From assembly GCF_017832355.1 (NCBI RefSeq), contig NZ_JAFIBY010000005.1, positions 1 through 64,000 of the forward strand: a DNA stretch of 64,000 bases, written 5' to 3'. The position numbers were made by a program, and so were the translations under genes. Below the pieces are notes generated by a model. It was not told where the DNA came from. It ran no database searches and was given only the letters and a program-made list of their open reading frames with translations. The DNA comes from Serratia sp. PL17. Its GTDB lineage: Bacteria > Pseudomonadota > Gammaproteobacteria > Enterobacterales > Enterobacteriaceae. Of the stretch, positions 41,970 to 53,264 are shown one piece after another; the stretch's first letter is position 1, and every line of letters begins with the position of its first letter.

Positions 41970-43163
41970 TTACTTGGTGATACGGGTCTGTACGTCATCC
42001 AACGCGGCTTTCACCGTCTGGCGACCGCTGACGGCGTTGATCACCGCACTGCGTTCGGCATACCAGAAGGCGCTCATCTGCGGGATGTTAGGCATGATCT
42101 CGCCGTTTTGGGAGTTCTCCATGGTGGCGGCAATCTTAGGATCTTTCGCCAGTTGTTCCTGGTAAGACTTCAGCGCCACTGCGCCCAACGGCTTGTCCTT
42201 GTTGACGTCAGCCAGGCCTTCGTTGGTCAGCAGGTAGTTCTCCAGGAATTCGGTGGCCAGCTCTTTGTTCGGGCTAGCGGCGTTGATCCCGGCAGTCAGT
42301 ACGCCGACGAAAGGTTTGGATGGTTTGCCTTTAAAGGTCGGCAGCAGGGTTACGCCGTAGTTGATTTTGCTTTGCTCGATGTTTGACCATGCCCAAGGGC
42401 CATTGATGGTCATGGCGGTCTGGCCTTTATTGAATGCGGCTTCAGCAATCGAGTAGTCGGTATCGGCGTTGATGTGTTTGTTTTTCACCAAATCGACGAT
42501 GAACTGCAGGCCAGCCTGAGAACCGGCATTGGCGACGCCTACGTCCTTGATGTTGTACTTGCCATTCTCATATTTGAAGGCATAACCGCCGTCGGCGGCA
42601 ATAATTGGCCAGGTGAAGTAGGGTTCTTGCAGGTTCCACATGATGGCGCTTTTACCTTTGGCACGGAGTTCTTTGTCCAGTGCCGGAATTTCTTCCCAGG
42701 TTTTAGGGGCTTGCTTGATCAGGTCTTTGTTGTAAATCAGTGACAAGGCTTCAACGGCGATCGGGTAACCGATTAGCTTGCCGTCATAACGCACGGCATC
42801 CCAGGTGAACGGGAACAATTTGTCCTGGAAAGCTTTGGACGGGTGGATCTCGGCCAGCAGGCCAGACTGCGCGTAACCACCAAAACGGTCATGAGCCCAG
42901 AAGATGATGTCCGGGCCGTCGCCGGTCGCCGCAACCTGCGGGTATTTCTCTTCCAGCTTGTCCGGATGTTCGATGGTGACTTTGATACCGGTGTCTTTCT
43001 CAAACTTTTTGCCGACTTCGGCCAGGCCGTTATAGCCTTTATCGCCGTTGATCCAGATAACCAGTTTCCCTTCCTCGATCTTGGCGAAGGCGGAAGAAGA
43101 GAGCACCAACGTGGTCAGAGCCGAAAGTACCAGCGTACGGGCGGTGGTAAAGCTGCGAGTCAT
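41970..43163 (-). CDS. malE: Maltose/maltodextrin-binding protein
   Basis: This periplasmic binding protein delivers maltodextrins to MalFGK2 and works in maltose chemotaxis. The 397-residue precursor has a signal peptide cut at [10 protein letters not shown], giving a mature protein like E. coli MBP ([78 protein letters not shown]). I chose the ATG at 43163 after GAAGGATTGG. It is first in malEFG and divergent from the malK operon. Confidence 0.98.
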   Translation of the reverse strand: MTRSFTTARTLVLSALTTLVLSSSAFAKIEEGKLVIWINGDKGYNGLAEVGKKFEKDTGIKVTIEHPDKLEEKYPQVAATGDGPDIIFWAHDRFGGYAQSGLLAEIHPSKAFQDKLFPFTWDAVRYDGKLIGYPIAVEALSLIYNKDLIKQAPKTWEEIPALDKELRAKGKSAIMWNLQEPYFTWPIIAADGGYAFKYENGKYNIKDVGVANAGSQAGLQFIVDLVKNKHINADTDYSIAEAAFNKGQTAMTINGPWAWSNIEQSKINYGVTLLPTFKGKPSKPFVGVLTAGINAASPNKELATEFLENYLLTNEGLADVNKDKPLGAVALKSYQEQLAKDPKIAATMENSQNGEIMPNIPQMSAFWYAERSAVINAVSGRQTVKAALDDVQTRITK

Positions 43164-43522
43164 AATCCAATCCTTCTTTTTTGTGGGCACGTAAATCAAG
43201 GAGAGAGGTTTCGCGGTAATAGTGGGTCACAAAGCGGCACATTCTCATCCTCCCCCCCTCTACGCCCCACGCTTGCATAGTGTGATCCAGTTAACGTTGC
43301 TCCTTATTCTGTGGTGTCAGACACAAAATAGGGGGACGATTTTTGCCAGGTAGATCACAGATTTGTCTCAAGCGTTGAACTTCTCATCGTTGCGGTCGTT
43401 CTCTCATCCTCCCATCTCCTCCCCCATGAAAAATTCTGTTACGGATGATTACCCTTTGTGGGGTTTACCGCACTATCGGCCACATTGATTTTTATCGCCA
43501 CGTGCAGCAGGGAACCGGATTT
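43164..43522. promoter_or_regulatory. malE / malK divergent control region with MalT and CRP sites
   Basis: The 359 bases between malE and the malK-operon genes hold three MalT-box-like motifs, read as GGAGGATGAG on the minus strand: at 43246-43257, 43404-43413 and, close by, 43413-43425 (GGGGGAGGAGATG). They also hold two CRP-like sites: TGTGATCCAGTTAACG (43281-43296) and TGCCAGGTAGATCACA (43344-43359, about 12 of 16). The layout resembles the E. coli malE-malK regulatory region, where CRP positions MalT among alternative boxes. Confidence 0.82.
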
Positions 43523-44489
43523 ATGTCGCCAATGCCTACCGCCACTCAGCCAACCCTGTACCGGATCCATCCGGTCAGTTTCCGTGATGGAAACGGGGAC
43601 GGTGTGGGCGACGCTCACGGCATGATTGCGGCGTTGCCGTACTTGAGCACGTTGTCAATTGACGGTTTGGTACTGCCGCAAGCGTTGGCGACACAAGATG
43701 CAGCCGCTGTCGCAACCCAAGGGCTGACGCTGTGGTATTGCGACGGGCCAAACCATATTCGTCGTGCCGCTGCTGCGCATCAGCAGTATCTCCTTAGCCC
43801 ATTGGCGTTAGAGGTCGTGCCTTTCAGCGTGGAAAAGCTGGTTGAGGTATTGAATGCTCGCCGCGTCACCTTGGCAGATAGCCTGTGGAGTACCGGTGAC
43901 GCTGACCAACCTCGCGTGGTCAGTCACTGGGGGCAGGGCAACTTGCGCTCCGCCGATGCTTTTTTGACGCTGCTGGCGATGTTGCCCGCCCCTATTTGCC
44001 TGTATCAAGGCGAAGAGTTGGGACTGCCGCACGCGGCCGGGCTGCAGGATCCTCTGGGTGCGCAAACGCCGATGCCATGGCATGAAGCGCCCGAACAGGT
44101 GACCTCTGGCGAAATCCACTGGTACCAACAGGTGGCGATCGAACACCGCGCGCTGGCCATCAGCCGCCAACAGTATGACAACCAATCCACCTTACGTTAC
44201 TGCCAGTCCCTGCTGGCATTGCGCCGGTTGCCGGTTATCCAACAGGGTGAACTGAGCATCGTAAGCCAACGTAATGGCGTAGTGCGTTTACTTATTACCC
44301 ATCAGGATCAATGCCTTGAAGCGCTGATTAACCTGCAGCCTTATACTCAGGCGGCCGCACCGTCTGAGGCGACCTTGCCACTGGCATGGCAGCACGGTGC
44401 GCAGCAAGAGGGTCATCAATGGGTTTTGGCGGGTTTTGCGTCCGCCATTTTCACACGAAATGTTAGCTGCGAAAGCAGGGGAGTAACGC

Positions 44490-44497
<8 letters not shown>
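43523..44497 (+). CDS. Truncated GH13 alpha-glucosidase-like protein lacking the catalytic core
   Basis: The 324-residue product carries both ends of a GH13 glucosidase but not the middle. Residues 10-55 match the barrel start ([18 protein letters not shown]...[12 protein letters not shown]). From about residue 145 the end of the barrel resumes ([43 protein letters not shown]), followed by the C-terminal domain. About 200 residues with the nucleophile Asp and acid/base Glu are absent, and the His of the NHD motif is replaced by Ala. The frame is intact, with GGGAACC before the ATG, and its stop overlaps the malK start by eight bases. It is expected to be co-expressed with malK. It is absent from E. 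coli at this place. A sugar-binding, regulatory or remnant role is possible. Confidence 0.8.
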
Positions 44498-46924
<2,427 letters not shown>

Positions 46925-46933
46925 TGTGATAAC

Positions 46934-46956
46934 GGGGAGAGCCACGTGCTCTCCCC
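46934..46956 (+). terminator. Hairpin between lamB and malM
   Basis: A 9-bp stem (GGGGAGAGC / GCTCTCCCC) begins 9 bases after the lamB stop and has no T tract. It probably protects the highly expressed lamB message and reduces malM expression, as an intra-operon structure does in E. coli. Confidence 0.65.
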
Positions 46957-47019
46957 AACCTGTATTCGCCGACACTGACTCTCTTGCCTGAGGCACGTCG
47001 GATACAATGGGGTATAACA

Positions 47020-47922
47020 ATGAAAAAGAATCTGCTGTCACTCTGCTTGTCACTGGCGCTTACCCTTGGTGCGCCATTGGCGGCCAATGCCGATACGCCG
47101 GCCAATGTCTCCGTCGCACCAGCCATTAGCACCAGTACGTTGCAAAGCCTGCCTTGGCAACCGCTGGTACCACCGGTTAGCCAGGATGTGAAACTGGATA
47201 ATGTCAGCCCGCAAATCAATCAGGGCGATATTCAGGGCGCCATCGCCGCCTATACGCTGCCAGCCGATCGTGGCTCGCTGGAAGTTACGCTGAGCAGCAT
47301 CAGCAAGAACAACGCAATTTATGCACCAAGCGTACTGGTACTCGATGAGCACCTGCGCCCGGCGGCGTATTACCCGAGCAGCTACTTCCCTTATCAGCCG
47401 CCCGGCGCGATGTCGTCGGATCGCCTCGAAGGCACGCTGAAACTGACCCCGGCGCTGGGGCAGAAACAAATCTACCTGCTGGTGTACACCACCCGTCAGG
47501 ATCTGGCAAAAACCACGCAACTGACCAACCCGGCGAAAGCCTATGCGCAAGGTGTGGGTAATGCAGTGCCGGATATTCCCGATCCTATTGCCAGCCACAG
47601 CACCGGCGGCACCATCAAACTGAAGGTCACCGCAGAACAGGGCAGCGGCAATATTATGATCGGCATGCTGCAACCGGCACCGACGGCGACGCCAGTGGTG
47701 GTGGGATCTACTGCTGCAGTTGCCGCAGCACCGGCTCCGGCGCCAACCAAGCCGGCGGAACCGATGTTGAATGACACAGAAACCTACTTTAACAATGGCA
47801 TCAAACAGGCCGTGAAGGCGGGAGACATTGATAAAGCGCTGAAGCTGATGAATGAGGCGGAAAAACTGGGTTCCACCACAGCACGTAAAACGTTTATTAG
47901 CAGCGTGAAAGGCAAGGGGTAG
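47020..47922 (+). CDS. malM: Maltose operon periplasmic protein MalM
   Basis: The 300-residue protein has a signal peptide (cleavage near NADT) and is close in length to E. coli MalM (306). It shows the typical Pro/Ala-rich linker (VAAAPAPAPTKPAEPML) before the C-terminal helical part (TYFNNGIKQAVKAGDIDKALKLMNEAEKLGS). Its function is unknown. It is the last gene of the malK-lamB-malM operon. The ATG at 47020 is used, and the family start MKKN fits. Confidence 0.92.
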   Translation: MKKNLLSLCLSLALTLGAPLAANADTPANVSVAPAISTSTLQSLPWQPLVPPVSQDVKLDNVSPQINQGDIQGAIAAYTLPADRGSLEVTLSSISKNNAIYAPSVLVLDEHLRPAAYYPSSYFPYQPPGAMSSDRLEGTLKLTPALGQKQIYLLVYTTRQDLAKTTQLTNPAKAYAQGVGNAVPDIPDPIASHSTGGTIKLKVTAEQGSGNIMIGMLQPAPTATPVVVGSTAAVAAAPAPAPTKPAEPMLNDTETYFNNGIKQAVKAGDIDKALKLMNEAEKLGSTTARKTFISSVKGKG

Positions 47923-47954
47923 TACCCGACGCTGCCGATGCTGGCTCAATGATT

Positions 47955-47978
47955 GGTGCGCCTCGGCGCACCTTTTTT
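47955..47978 (+). terminator. Terminator of the malK-lamB-malM operon
   Basis: GGTGCG-CCTCGG-CGCACC forms a stem-loop and is followed by six T residues. It ends at the stop codon of the convergent nucleoside hydrolase gene. Confidence 0.88.
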
Positions 47979-48961
47979 CATTCGCGGGCCAGCGTTTGGT
48001 CGATCAGCGCCAGCAGACGGGAATTATCGACCTGTTGCATCACCCGTACGGGTTTGCCCGTGGGCTGCGGCATGCCGACGGTCAGGCGCAAACTGTCTGG
48101 CCGCCAACGTCGCGAACTGCCACGTGTCATGGCGCCTTCCAGCGCGACATCCACAAAATATTCTTCCGTCGTCACCAGTGCCGGCTCCAACAGCCAGGCA
48201 ATCACCAGCGCATCATGAATCCAGCAGCCGGGTAGATGGCGCGTATGGCGGGAATAGTCGATCCAGGGCTGGGTCGTCGTCCGCAGATAGCGACACAGTG
48301 GCGTATCGGGTTGAGTCATGCGCGCCAGATCTGCCTGAGTCAACATCGTCTGTGTCGTGACGTCTAAGGGGGCCAGTGTGATGTTGGCACCGCTCGTCAG
48401 TACCTGTCGCGCGGCTTCAGGATCCAATCCAAAATTGGTGTCCTTGATATAGCCTTCCACATTGAAAACCCCGCCCATAATCACGATTTCCTTCACGGCC
48501 TGGGCCATTTGAGGATACAGCTGCAAAGCATGCGCGACATTGGTGAGCGGGCCGATCGCTGCCAGGGTGATTTCACCGGGGTTATTGCAGATAAGCTCGC
48601 CGATGGCGACGGCGGCATTCGGTGTGGTTGTCGTTGTGGCGCGCGGATAAGGCGTTTCTCGCCACAGATGGGCTAAATCTGGATCGGTAATCGCACGATC
48701 CAGATGAGCGCGCCAGGGTTCTGGCGGCTCACTCAAGGCACAGGCGGCGCCAGCTACGACGGGGACCTGATAGCCGGTTTGTTGCAACAGATGGTGTGCC
48801 ACCGCGAAGCCGACGTCGCGTGGCGTGTTGCCCGCCACAATGCTGATCAACTCCAGCGAGAGCCGCGGCCTGGCCGCCAGTGCCAATGCCAGAGCCAGTC
48901 CGTCATCCACGTTGGCGCCCGGGACGCCGTTGCCGGGATCGCAATCAATAATCAAACGCAT
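47978..48961 (-). CDS. Nucleoside hydrolase (inosine/uridine-preferring family), variant metal loop
   Basis: The 327-residue protein belongs to the nucleoside N-ribohydrolase family, which splits ribonucleosides into base and ribose with an Asp-bound calcium. The N-terminal motif reads DCDPGNGVPGANVDDGLALALAL, with about seven extra residues between DPG and DD compared with the usual DPGxDD. The later motifs IVIMGG, DTNFGLDPEAAR and GCWIHDALVIAWLLEP keep the Asn, Asp and His expected for catalysis. It is the last gene after the LacI-family and MHS genes (22-base gap), so it likely handles the compound imported by them. Confidence 0.88.
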   Translation of the reverse strand: MRLIIDCDPGNGVPGANVDDGLALALALAARPRLSLELISIVAGNTPRDVGFAVAHHLLQQTGYQVPVVAGAACALSEPPEPWRAHLDRAITDPDLAHLWRETPYPRATTTTTPNAAVAIGELICNNPGEITLAAIGPLTNVAHALQLYPQMAQAVKEIVIMGGVFNVEGYIKDTNFGLDPEAARQVLTSGANITLAPLDVTTQTMLTQADLARMTQPDTPLCRYLRTTTQPWIDYSRHTRHLPGCWIHDALVIAWLLEPALVTTEEYFVDVALEGAMTRGSSRRWRPDSLRLTVGMPQPTGKPVRVMQQVDNSRLLALIDQTLARE

Positions 48962-48983
48962 AGCAGTTACCTAAATCAATAAA

Positions 48984-49985
48984 CTAGCAGCCGCACGATC
49001 GGCGGATATGCAGCTGGAAGGCGAATTCATGCAGCTCCGGTTGTGCGGCTCCGGCAGCCAGCATGGCGATTGCCCGTTTCGCCATGGCATCGATTGGCTG
49101 TTCGACCGCGCTGAGGGGCGGAATGCTGAATTCGGATTGCTGGGTGCCGTTAAAGCAGATGATAGCCAGATCGTCCGGCACGCGCAGCTGATGTTCCGCC
49201 AACGCCGACAGGCAGCCGAGCGCTTGCTGTTCGTTGGAGGTGAAGATGGCCCGTGGTCGGGGGGCTTGCAGCATTTTCTGGCAGGCCTGATAGCCGCCCT
49301 GACGCGTGTAGGGGGTTTCAAAAATCCATTCCTCACGCGGGGTAATGCCCGCCTCGGCCAAGGCATCACGCCAGCCGTTTAGGCGATCCTGGGCGTTAAG
49401 CATGCTCAATGGGCCAATGAAAATGCCAATTTCCCGGTAGCCGTGTTGTAACAGATGTCGTGTCGCCTGGCAGGCGGCATCGCGCTCATCGACGCGTATG
49501 GCGCAAATGCCTGCATGGCTGTCGATAGTGTCAATCATCACACAAGGCGTGCCGGAGGCACGGATCAGATCAAACCATGGGTGGCGATCGACACTGGTGT
49601 AGAGCAACCCATCAACCTGCCGGCGCAGCAGATGATTAATCAGATCCTGTTCGCGCTGCCGGTCGTCGCCTGCGTCACCCAACAGCAGCACGCGTCCGTG
49701 GCTGAATGCCTCGCGTTGCAGCGCCCGTGCCAGCGTGGCGAAAAACGGGTTGGAGATGTCAGGCACCACTAAACCGTAGGTCAGGGTATTACCGGAAGCC
49801 AGCGCGCGGGCAATGTCGTTCGGCCGGTAACCGGTTTGTTCGATGGCCGCCAGTACCCGCAAACGGGTGGCTTCCGCTACCGGACGCGGACCGTTGTTGA
49901 TCACGTAACTGACGACCGCGACCGAGGTGCCCGCAACGCGGGCGACGTCGGCGCGGGTGATACGCCGCGCGGATTGATTATCCAA
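48984..49985 (-). CDS. LacI-family transcriptional regulator
   Basis: The protein has about 333 residues, with an N-terminal LacI helix-turn-helix (ITRADVARVAGTSVAVVSYVINNGPRPVAEATRLRVLAAIEQTGYRPNDIA, described by position about 9-58) and a periplasmic-binding-protein-like effector domain (YGLVVPDISNPFFATLARALQ, ELREF-like C-terminus). No ATG fits. I propose TTG at 49985, seven bases after AGGA and just before the HTH. The only upstream ATG (50060) lies inside the transporter gene and would add unrelated residues. It probably controls its own operon through the 18-bp palindrome at 51526. Confidence 0.85.
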   Translation of the reverse strand: MDNQSARRITRADVARVAGTSVAVVSYVINNGPRPVAEATRLRVLAAIEQTGYRPNDIARALASGNTLTYGLVVPDISNPFFATLARALQREAFSHGRVLLLGDAGDDRQREQDLINHLLRRQVDGLLYTSVDRHPWFDLIRASGTPCVMIDTIDSHAGICAIRVDERDAACQATRHLLQHGYREIGIFIGPLSMLNAQDRLNGWRDALAEAGITPREEWIFETPYTRQGGYQACQKMLQAPRPRAIFTSNEQQALGCLSALAEHQLRVPDDLAIICFNGTQQSEFSIPPLSAVEQPIDAMAKRAIAMLAAGAAQPELHEFAFQLHIRRSCGC

Positions 49986-50007
49986 GTTGGGTTCCTGTGC
50001 GCCCTGA

Positions 50008-51390
50008 TTACACTGCGTCCTGCGGCAGGTTAAGATCGCGGCCGCGGGTTTCCGGTGCAAAGAAGGTGGTGATTAAGCCAATGCCCGCCATTACAACAAA
50101 ATAGCAGGCAACAGGCCACCAGTGACCGAAACCCGCCAGCAGCGCGGTAGCAATCAGCGGTGCGGTGCCGCCGGACAGGATCGAACCCAGTTCCTTGGCG
50201 AACGCCATTTTTGAATAGCGGTTTTTGACACCGAACAGTTCCACGCCGTAGGCGGCCTGCACGCCAAAAATACCGAGTGACGCAATACACATACCGACCA
50301 CAATCACTGAAATCACTATCGCCGGTTCGCGGCTGTCGAGCAACCAAAATGCCGGGAAAGCATAGAGCACCAGCAACAGGCAGAACCAACGGTAGGTGAC
50401 GCGGCGACCGAAACGGTCAGACAGCCAACCGGCAAGCGGGATAACCAGGAAACCGCACAGTGAAGCAATCATTACCGCCAGTGCCGGCACTGACTTATCC
50501 ACCATCAGCACCTTGGCGACGTAACCCACGATAAACCCCTGGCACATATAGGACGGGCCGTTTTCGCCAATGCGCAGGCCGAGCATGATCCAGAAGGCTT
50601 TGGTGCGTTGCAGGTAGCTGCGGTTATCCGGTGCGACAGGGGTGTTATCCAGCATCCGCTGACGATTTTGCTGCAACTCGCGTTCAAATACGGGGGTTTC
50701 ACGCACGTGACGGCGCAGGTACAACGCTCCCCCGGCAATCAAGATGCTGGCGAGGAACGGAATGCGCCAGCCCCAGGCGATCAAATCCGCTTTGTCCAGT
50801 TGCAACACCAACAGCCACACCAGCGAGGCCAGTAACGTGCCGCTATTGGAGCCGACGGCAATGATTGATGCGACCAGACCACGGCGCTTGGCCGGTGCGT
50901 ATTCTGCCAGCATCACCGCGCCACCGGAAAGCTCGGCCCCCGCACCGAAGCCCTGAGCAAAACGCAGGATCACCAGACAAGTGGGTGCCCAGACGCCGAT
51001 TTGTGCGTAGGAGGGGATCAGCCCGATCAGCGTGGTGGAAACACCCATCAGCGCGACCGTGGTGAGCAACACCACTCGACGGCCTTTGCGATCGCCAATC
51101 CAGCCGAACACTAACGCGCCGATAGGCCGGGCGATAAACCCGACGGAATAGGTAGCGAAGCTTGCCAATAATGCGACCATTGGGGTGGCTTCGGGGAAGA
51201 ACACGTCGCCGAACACCATGCCGGCCGCCAGACCATACAGGGCAAAATCGACATACTCCATGGCGGTGCCGAGCCAACAGGAGAACGTGGCGCGCCAGAA
51301 TTGACCGCGCCCCTCTTTGGTAGCCAAACGTTCGTCGGCCGCCAGCGTCTCACTGGCGGCCTGTGGGGTTGCAAGCGTTGTTTCGCTCAT
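50008..51390 (-). CDS. MFS transporter, metabolite:H+ symporter (MHS) family
   Basis: The inner-membrane protein of 460 residues has 12 predicted spans. MHS features include the N-terminal WRATFSCWLGTAMEYVDFALYG, the loop RPIGALVFGWIGDRKGRR and a later GWLSDRFGRRVTYRW. Relatives include the shikimate, alpha-ketoglutarate and proline/betaine carriers, so family does not fix the substrate. The neighbouring nucleoside hydrolase suggests a nucleoside or similar N-glycoside. The ATG at 51390 follows GAGGAT, and the longer frame is not supported. Confidence 0.87.
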   Translation of the reverse strand: MSETTLATPQAASETLAADERLATKEGRGQFWRATFSCWLGTAMEYVDFALYGLAAGMVFGDVFFPEATPMVALLASFATYSVGFIARPIGALVFGWIGDRKGRRVVLLTTVALMGVSTTLIGLIPSYAQIGVWAPTCLVILRFAQGFGAGAELSGGAVMLAEYAPAKRRGLVASIIAVGSNSGTLLASLVWLLVLQLDKADLIAWGWRIPFLASILIAGGALYLRRHVRETPVFERELQQNRQRMLDNTPVAPDNRSYLQRTKAFWIMLGLRIGENGPSYMCQGFIVGYVAKVLMVDKSVPALAVMIASLCGFLVIPLAGWLSDRFGRRVTYRWFCLLLVLYAFPAFWLLDSREPAIVISVIVVGMCIASLGIFGVQAAYGVELFGVKNRYSKMAFAKELGSILSGGTAPLIATALLAGFGHWWPVACYFVVMAGIGLITTFFAPETRGRDLNLPQDAV

Positions 51391-51789
51391 GGCATTGATA
51401 TCCTCTTTTAGTCTGCGCCACGCCTTGATCGCGTGATCGCGGTAAAGATGGTTTCCCTGGTGTCGGCAAGAAGGTTTGCTGACAAAGTGTTGGACTGATG
51501 GCGATTCAACGCTGCGATGCAAGGGTATCTACGCGCGTAGATAAAACAATGCTGCAGAGGTGAAAGTTTGCTGACGATCACAGAATACCCATCGCTCCGG
51601 TGAACGAAGGTAAAGAAAACAGATGGCAGAAAGATGACATTGCGGTGCTTTTTCGGTGGTGATTTTGCGGTGTGTTACATCACGAATCAGCCTGCCGCTT
51701 TTGAATTTCTGCGTTACAATGGGCATCTGTTAACAGTTTGTATGGCCTGTCGCCGCCGTCACGCGTGGCGTCAGGCATGGAGTAGAACA
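51391..51789. promoter_or_regulatory. MHS transporter / ubiC divergent intergenic region
   Basis: These 399 bases between the divergent transporter and ubiC genes contain the palindrome at 51526-51543 and presumably both promoters. The short open frames that cross it (for example 51529-51726 minus) have no support. Nothing else was recognised. Confidence 0.5.
51526..51543 (-). promoter_or_regulatory. Perfect 18-bp palindrome, likely LacI-family operator
   Basis: TATCTACGCGCGTAGATA is fully self-complementary with a central CG, the hallmark of LacI-family operators. It lies about 136 bases before the transporter start codon, upstream of the operon that encodes the LacI-family regulator. Confidence 0.65.
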
Positions 51790-52314
51790 ATGTCTGGCAA
51801 TAGGGATTCCATCCTGCCGTCGCTAACGTGGTTATCTGCGCAACATCCTCCCGTGCCCGCTGCCGTTAGCGACTGGTTGATGGAGTTAGGGTCCATGACT
51901 CGCCGTTTTGAGCGTCACTGTGGGCGTGTGCACGTTGAACCGCAGCGCGAATGTTTTGTCACCCGAGATCAGTTGGGTGACGAGGCTGAACACTTGCCGG
52001 ACAGCCCGCGCTACTGGCTACGTGAAATCGTGTTACTGGGCGACAACCAACCTTGGTTGCTGGGGCGAACGGTGATCCCGCAGGAAACGCTTACTGGCCC
52101 GGATTTGGCGCTGGTGGATTTGGGCACGCTGCCACTGGGGCGTTATCTGTTCAGCAGCAATGAGCTGACTCGCGATTATATTCACATTGGCCGGCAAGAG
52201 AACCTGTGGGCGCGTCGTTCCCGCCTGCGGCTGGCGGGCAAACCGCTGTTGCTGACCGAATTGTTTTTGCCTGCTTCGCCACTGTATACGGCAGAGAGTA
52301 CGGACCCAGAATGA
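51790..52314 (+). CDS. ubiC: Chorismate pyruvate-lyase
   Basis: UbiC converts chorismate to 4-hydroxybenzoate and pyruvate, the first step of ubiquinone synthesis. The 174-residue protein (165 in E. coli) keeps [30 protein letters not shown] with the product-binding Arg, [20 protein letters not shown] and [22 protein letters not shown]. The ATG at 51790 follows TGGAG. The long upstream frame is spurious. ubiA follows 17 bases later. Confidence 0.96.
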   Translation: MSGNRDSILPSLTWLSAQHPPVPAAVSDWLMELGSMTRRFERHCGRVHVEPQRECFVTRDQLGDEAEHLPDSPRYWLREIVLLGDNQPWLLGRTVIPQETLTGPDLALVDLGTLPLGRYLFSSNELTRDYIHIGRQENLWARRSRLRLAGKPLLLTELFLPASPLYTAESTDPE

Positions 52315-52331
52315 TGAGGAGAGACAATACC

Positions 52332-53204
52332 TTGGAGGGAAGCGTGATTCAAAGCAAGTGGCGGGCTTATAGCCATCTGATGCGCATCGATAAACCGATT
52401 GGCACTTTGTTGTTGCTGTGGCCGACGCTGTGGGCACTATGGCTGGCGGGGCAGGGTGTGCCATCGCTGTCTATCCTGTTGGTGTTTGTGGTTGGGGTAT
52501 TCCTGATGCGTGCCGCCGGTTGCGTGGTGAACGACTACGCCGATCGGGCAGTCGATGGCCACGTGAAGCGTACTGCCGGACGACCGATGCCGAGTGGCAG
52601 GGTAAGCGAGAAAGAGGCCAAAGTGCTGTTTGTGGTGCTGGTGCTGATCTCCTTTGGGCTGGTGCTGACGTTGAATGCGATGAGCATCTGGCTGTCGCTG
52701 GCGGCGCTCGCGCTGGCATGGGCCTATCCGTTTATGAAACGGGTCACACATCTGCCGCAGTTTGTGTTGGGTGTCGCCTTTGGCTGGGGCATCCCAATGG
52801 CCTATGCTGCGGTGAGCGAATCATTGCCGCTGAGCTGTTGGCTATTGCTGTTGGCCAATATTTGCTGGACGGTGGCTTACGATACAATGTATGCCATGGT
52901 CGATCGTGACGATGACCTGAAGATTGGCGTGAAATCCACCGCCATTTTGTTTGGTCGCTACGACAAGCTGATCATCGGATTGCTGCAGTTTGCCACCTTG
53001 CTACTGCTGGTGTGGGTGGGGTATCTGGCGCAGTTGAGCGGCGCGTTTTATTGGTCGCTGTTGCTGGCGGGTGCCTTATTTATCCATCAGCAAAAGCAGA
53101 TTGCCGGTCGCGAACGCGAGGCCTGCTTCAAGGCGTTCCTGGATAATAACTACGTCGGGCTGGTACTGTTTATCGGTATCGCGCTGAGTTATTGGCAGGC
53201 TTAA
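52332..53204 (+). CDS. ubiA: 4-Hydroxybenzoate octaprenyltransferase
   Basis: UbiA attaches the polyprenyl chain to 4-hydroxybenzoate in the inner membrane. The protein has about 290 residues with around nine spans and both Asp-rich motifs ([45 protein letters not shown]). I chose the TTG at 52332 (10 bases after AGGAG), which aligns with the E. coli start and gives the same 290-residue length. GTG at 52344 is an alternative. It forms the ubiCA operon. Confidence 0.95.
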   Translation: MEGSVIQSKWRAYSHLMRIDKPIGTLLLLWPTLWALWLAGQGVPSLSILLVFVVGVFLMRAAGCVVNDYADRAVDGHVKRTAGRPMPSGRVSEKEAKVLFVVLVLISFGLVLTLNAMSIWLSLAALALAWAYPFMKRVTHLPQFVLGVAFGWGIPMAYAAVSESLPLSCWLLLLANICWTVAYDTMYAMVDRDDDLKIGVKSTAILFGRYDKLIIGLLQFATLLLLVWVGYLAQLSGAFYWSLLLAGALFIHQQKQIAGREREACFKAFLDNNYVGLVLFIGIALSYWQA

Positions 53205-53222
53205 CGGGCTACTGGCAATAAA

Positions 53223-53248
53223 AAAGGCACCCTGGGGTGCCTTTTTCG
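53223..53248. terminator. Bidirectional terminator between ubiA and plsB
   Basis: AAAGGCACC-CTGG-GGTGCCTTT has A residues on the left and five T residues on the right, so it can serve both convergent genes. Confidence 0.92.
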
Positions 53249-53264
53249 TTTCCGTATCAACGGA

